A stretch of DNA of 7,746 bases, taken from an uncultured Lachnospiraceae bacterium. GTDB taxonomy: Bacteria; Bacillota; Clostridia; Lachnospirales; Lachnospiraceae. The stretch is taken from assembly GCA_947176785.1 (NCBI GenBank), contig CAMWSA010000175.1, positions 1-7,746 on the forward strand, given 5' to 3'. Below the pieces are notes generated by a model that had not been told where the DNA came from, searched no databases, and was given only the letters and a program-made list of their open reading frames with translations. Both the position numbers and the translations under genes were made by a program. Below, piece by piece: positions 5,315 through 7,746 of this stretch; position 1 is the first letter of the stretch, and each line of letters begins with the position of its first letter.

Positions 5315-5485
5315 AACGACCGAGAAGATTTTCCGGTTTCTGCACGCCCCATGCCGCATAATTGGGCAACATGTGCCGTGCAGGAAGGAAAATCCAACCA
5401 GTAGTGGGTATACCAATTCCGGTGCGGCGCAGGTTGGCTGCTTAAGCACTTAATAACGAAATCTTGCGGCAAAATTTTGTGCGGA
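5315..5485 (+). repeat. Dispersed hairpin repeat, copy B
   Basis: The core hairpin spans 5327-5394. GATTTTCC (5327-5334) pairs perfectly with GGAAAATC (5387-5394), and CTGCACG (5340-5346) with CGTGCAG (5377-5383), around a loop with CATGCCGCATAATTGGGCA. The A-T pair in the inner stem replaces a C-G pair of copy A, a compensatory change. Downstream, AACGAAAT (5455-5462) and a small hairpin also match copy A, but copy B has about 39 extra bases (5415-5453). Confidence 0.75.
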
Positions 5486-5507
5486 TTAATCTGGTTGATC
5501 CAGGTTA

Positions 5508-5659
5508 GGAGCTGTTAAGAATGAACTTTGCATATCACGCAGAATAAATTTTTATGCAAGGCGGAGGGATGAGGCATACAGGGGTATGCCGACTGACGAC
5601 AACGCAGCATAAGAAGATTTAGACAAGTAAGATGTATAGATGATTTTTTTAACAGCTCC
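5508..5659. mobile_element. MITE-like element, 152 bp
   Basis: The ends are perfect 11-bp inverted repeats, GGAGCTGTTAA (5508-5518) and TTAACAGCTCC (5649-5659), flanked by TTA on both sides (5505-5507 and 5660-5662) as a likely 3-bp target duplication. Inside are two perfect hairpins: TTGCATA/TATGCAA (5528-5534, 5553-5559) and GGCATAC/GTATGCC with an AGGG loop (5573-5579, 5584-5590). No transposase is encoded, so it would need one in trans. The internal sequence resembles small repeats I associate with Lachnospiraceae genomes; that is recollection, not a search. It lies between hairpin repeat B and trxB. Confidence 0.75.
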
Positions 5660-5680
5660 TTACGCAACATGTGCCGTAAG
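5659..5680. repeat. Short hairpin related to repeat family, copy C
   Basis: CTTACG (5659-5664) and CGTAAG (5675-5680) form a perfect stem around CAACATGTGC. The 14 bases GCAACATGTGCCGT also occur in the right half of copy B. The MITE ends inside its left arm, so the MITE may have inserted into this hairpin. Confidence 0.5.
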
Positions 5681-5728
5681 GGTAGGATAACGAATCGTTC
5701 AGGCGTATAAAATCAGGAGGAGATCACA

Positions 5729-6649
5729 ATGCAGGAAACATATGATTTAATCATTATCGGTTCAGGCCCCGCGGGCTTGTCGGCGGCGGTGTACGGCATG
5801 AGGGCGGGGCTGAAGCTGTTGGTTATCGAGAAAAATCCCATGAGCGGGGGGCAGGTGCTGAACACCTATGAGGTGGATAACTACCTGGGGATGCCGGGCT
5901 TTAACGGTTTTGACATGGGCGTGAGGTTCAGGGAGCATGCGGACAGGCTGGGCGCGTCTTTTATGGAAGCCGAGGTCACCGGCATTACGGACGGAGAGGT
6001 CAAAACCGTTCATACCACGGAAGGGGATTTGCGGGCCAAGGCGCTGATTCTGGCCACCGGGGCACGCCATGCGCATCTGGAGGTGCCCGGGGAGGAGGAA
6101 CTGTCCGGCATGGGCGTATCCTATTGCGCTACCTGCGACGGGGCTTTTTTCCGGGGCAAGACCGTGGCGGTGGTAGGGGGCGGGGATGTGGCGCTGGAGG
6201 ATGCCATCTACCTGACCCGTTTCTGTGAGAAGGTGTATCTGGTTCACCGCCGGGACGAACTGCGGGGAGCTTATGTACTCCAGGAGCAGCTGCGGGCTCT
6301 TCCGGGGGTGGAGATCCTGTATTCCCATGTGGTAAGGGAGATCCAGGGACAGGATGAGGTCACGGGAGTGCTGCTGGAAGACTTAAAGAGCGGCGAACAG
6401 CGAACGCTGCCAGTGGACGGCGTGTTCGTGGCAGTGGGCATACGGCCGGAGACAAAGCTGCTTGAGGGAATGGCGGTCTGTGACCAGGCGGGGTATGTGC
6501 CGGCTGGCGAGGACGGTGCCACCAGTGTGCCCGGCATCTATGTGGCCGGGGACGCGCGCAAAAAGCTGCTGCGTCAGATAGTGACAGCGGTGGCGGACGG
6601 CGCCAATGCCGTGACGGCTGCTGCGGCATGGATTGGCAGAACAAATTAA
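5729..6649 (+). CDS. trxB: Thioredoxin reductase (TrxB)
   Basis: A 306-residue FAD- and NADPH-dependent disulfide reductase that keeps thioredoxin reduced in the cytoplasm. FAD binding is at GSGPAGLSAA (11-20), the redox-active pair in CATC (C133, C136), NADPH binding at GGGDVALE (150-157) with the NADPH-selective HRRDELR (173-179), and the second FAD motif at GIYVAGD (269-275). The length is that of the low-molecular-weight bacterial type. AGGAGGAG (5715-5722) lies six bases before the ATG. No thioredoxin gene is adjacent. It is monocistronic by appearance, with a MITE and hairpins upstream and a strong terminator downstream. The C-terminal RQIVTAVADGANA is also typical. Confidence 0.97.
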   Translation: MQETYDLIIIGSGPAGLSAAVYGMRAGLKLLVIEKNPMSGGQVLNTYEVDNYLGMPGFNGFDMGVRFREHADRLGASFMEAEVTGITDGEVKTVHTTEGDLRAKALILATGARHAHLEVPGEEELSGMGVSYCATCDGAFFRGKTVAVVGGGDVALEDAIYLTRFCEKVYLVHRRDELRGAYVLQEQLRALPGVEILYSHVVREIQGQDEVTGVLLEDLKSGEQRTLPVDGVFVAVGIRPETKLLEGMAVCDQAGYVPAGEDGATSVPGIYVAGDARKKLLRQIVTAVADGANAVTAAAAWIGRTN

Positions 6650-6681
6650 ATATTAAGAAAAATGAAATATTTATCTGCTGG

Positions 6682-6711
6682 AAAAAGAAGCCATATTTGA
6701 GGCTTCTTTTT
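6682..6711 (+). terminator. Intrinsic terminator after trxB
   Basis: AAAAAGAAGCC (6682-6692) and GGCTTCTTTTT (6701-6711) form a perfect 11-bp stem with an 8-base loop, and the right arm ends in five T. It starts 32 bases after the trxB stop. The A-rich left arm would let it also work on the opposite strand. Confidence 0.92.
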
Positions 6712-6728
6712 GCTTGGACAAGCAAAAA
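6707..6728. repeat. Second palindrome overlapping the trxB terminator
   Basis: TTTTTGCTT (6707-6715) and AAGCAAAAA (6720-6728) form a 9-bp stem around GGAC. It uses the same T-tract as the terminator, so in RNA the two structures exclude each other. Confidence 0.6.
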
Positions 6729-6779
6729 AGCTCGATATTTGTGGCACTTTAGAGGTTTTTTGATATTTTATACAGGGTG

Positions 6780-6808
6780 TTGACAATTTGTGCAGGGCGT
6801 GCTATAGT
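6780..6808 (+). promoter_or_regulatory. Sigma-A type promoter of the SH3-domain gene
   Basis: TTGACA (6780-6785) and TATAGT (6803-6808) are separated by exactly 17 bases. The -35 is perfect and the -10 matches four of six positions. Transcription is expected near 6815, giving a leader of about 68 bases before the ATG at 6883. Confidence 0.85.
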
Positions 6809-6818
6809 TAATAGCGGA

Positions 6819-6835
6819 TGTAACAATTTTGTAAT
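6819..6835 (+). promoter_or_regulatory. WalR-like direct repeat
   Basis: TGTAAC, five bases, TGTAAT fits the published WalR (YycF) consensus TGTWAH-N5-TGTWAH exactly. It lies just downstream of the predicted transcription start, a position usual for repression. A further TGTAAC half-site occurs at 6851-6856. WalR controls cell-wall hydrolases in Firmicutes, which fits the secreted SH3 protein that follows. No walRK genes are in the window. Confidence 0.5.
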
Positions 6836-6882
6836 TATTTGGGTGATGGATGTAACATTTGTTTTGATAGATGGAGGACAAA

Positions 6883-7746
6883 ATGCTTAGACGCACAGTG
6901 AAGCTTTCCGCATATGCATTATCTGCTGTTTTGCTCTGCACCGGCATGGATATGGATGTGCATGCCGCCACGGGAATTTCCTCGGTGCTGCCCAGCGGCG
7001 GCATCAATATTGCACTGGATAACGGGACTGGTTTGGAAAGTCTGCAGGATCAGGCAGGCGATAAAAATATACAGATTGAAACGATGGTGGACGCGGAGCA
7101 GGTGAACGAGGCCAAGGCCGCCGCCGCAGCAGAAGCCATAGCGCAGGAGAAGGCCCGCGAGGAGGAAATGTTCAAGAATCTGGTGATTGCCCAGGTGAAC
7201 GCCTATGTGAATGTGAGGAGCCTGCCCAGCGAGTCCGGCGAGGTCGTTGGAAAACTGTACAACAATTCAGTGGGAACCCTCCTGTCAAAGGAAAACGGCT
7301 GGTATCAGATCCGCTCCGGCAATGTGACAGGCTATGTGAAAGGCGAGTTTTGCGTGACCGGCGAGGAAGCCATCTCACTGGCCAGGGAGGTGGGCACGAG
7401 GATTGCTTCCGTGACCTGCGACGGCCTGTTTGTGCGCAAGGAGCCCAGCACGGAAAGTAAGAGACTGGGCATGGTGGCATATATGGATGATCTGCTGGTG
7501 CTGGAAGAGACAGACACCTGGGTAAAGGTGGACACCGAGGAGGGCGACGGCTGGGTTTCCAGAGAATTCGTGGACTTACATACAGAGTTTGTGGAGGCGG
7601 AATCCAAGGAGGAGGAAGAGGCCAGACTTGCCAAGGAGGCGGCTGACAGGGCTGCAGCCAGAGAGGCGGCCCGGCAGGCCCAGGCAGCACAAGCGGCGCA
7701 GGCAGCCCAGAATCAGGCAGCGGTACCTCAGGACAGCAGCCATGGT
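6883..7746 (+). CDS. Secreted SH3b-domain cell-wall protein, 5' part (continues beyond the window)
   Basis: The frame is open from ATG 6883 to the last base, giving 288 residues without a stop. GGAGG (6873-6877) precedes the start by five bases. A signal peptide with basic start (MLRRTVK), hydrophobic core and VHA-A cleavage site ends near residue 28. Residues 71-98 are an alanine/glutamate-rich helix. A first bacterial SH3 domain covers about 104-158 (AYVNVRSLPSESGEVVGKLY ... GWYQIRSGNVTGYVKGEF) and a second about 174-230 (GLFVRKEPSTES ... WVKVDTEEGDGWVSREFV). Then comes a helical A/E/Q-rich linker (238-280). Such SH3b pairs bind peptidoglycan, and in clostridia this layout is often followed by an NlpC/P60 endopeptidase domain; that part would lie outside the window and is inferred only. 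The promoter and WalR-like site upstream agree with a cell-wall role. Confidence 0.9.
   Translation, partial: MLRRTVKLSAYALSAVLLCTGMDMDVHAATGISSVLPSGGINIALDNGTGLESLQDQAGDKNIQIETMVDAEQVNEAKAAAAAEAIAQEKAREEEMFKNLVIAQVNAYVNVRSLPSESGEVVGKLYNNSVGTLLSKENGWYQIRSGNVTGYVKGEFCVTGEEAISLAREVGTRIASVTCDGLFVRKEPSTESKRLGMVAYMDDLLVLEETDTWVKVDTEEGDGWVSREFVDLHTEFVEAESKEEEEARLAKEAADRAAAREAARQAQAAQAAQAAQNQAAVPQDSSHG

Noticed and set aside
5706..5711. TATAAA as -10 element of trxB
   Set aside because: Transcription would start near 5718, inside the ribosome binding site at 5715-5722, so it could not give a usable leader.
7172..7690. A 172-codon minus-strand frame within the SH3 gene
   Set aside because: Proline- and serine-rich composition typical of an antisense shadow; the plus strand has signal peptide and SH3 domains.

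Overview
The window looks like chromosomal DNA of a Firmicute of the Lachnospiraceae / Clostridium cluster XIVa type. This is an inference. It rests on strong GGAGG ribosome binding sites, moderate GC content with AT-rich intergenic DNA, a YmfI-like reductase, an SH3-domain cell-wall protein with an alanine/glutamate-rich linker, and many small structured intergenic repeats. No tRNA, rRNA, CRISPR array, intact transposase or phage gene is visible.

Left part (1-2300) has an accessory character. It opens with three copies of a 56-bp tandem repeat. A short aminoglycoside-phosphotransferase-fold kinase follows; it keeps its catalytic residues but appears to lack the segment before HGD. Next come a DUF4240-type protein and a GNAT acetyltransferase, closely spaced and probably one operon, closed by a hairpin terminator at 2247-2289.

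Middle part (2300-5230). A small acidic protein of unknown function overlaps a doubtful basic ORF. A 388-bp gene-free stretch carries an unusual inverted repeat / hairpin / inverted repeat array just before tcdA (tRNA ct6A37 formation). Convergent to tcdA lies a FabG-like short-chain dehydrogenase whose motifs resemble YmfI, the elongation factor P 5-aminopentanone reductase. If both assignments hold, two neighbouring genes serve translation accuracy.

Right part (5230-7746). The dehydrogenase is bracketed by two direct copies of a diverged hairpin repeat (A near 4066-4200, B near 5315-5485) with a compensatory base change in the stem. A 152-bp MITE-like element with 11-bp inverted ends and a TTA duplication follows, inserted beside a third, shorter hairpin. 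Then comes trxB with a clear terminator, and a strong promoter with a WalR-like direct repeat that drives a secreted protein with two SH3b domains. That last gene runs off the right edge.

The most interesting material is in the non-coding DNA: the covarying hairpin family, the MITE, the 56-bp repeats that share ordered words with the DUF4240 gene, and the WalR-like site. The genes themselves are mostly ordinary, apart from the internally shortened kinase.
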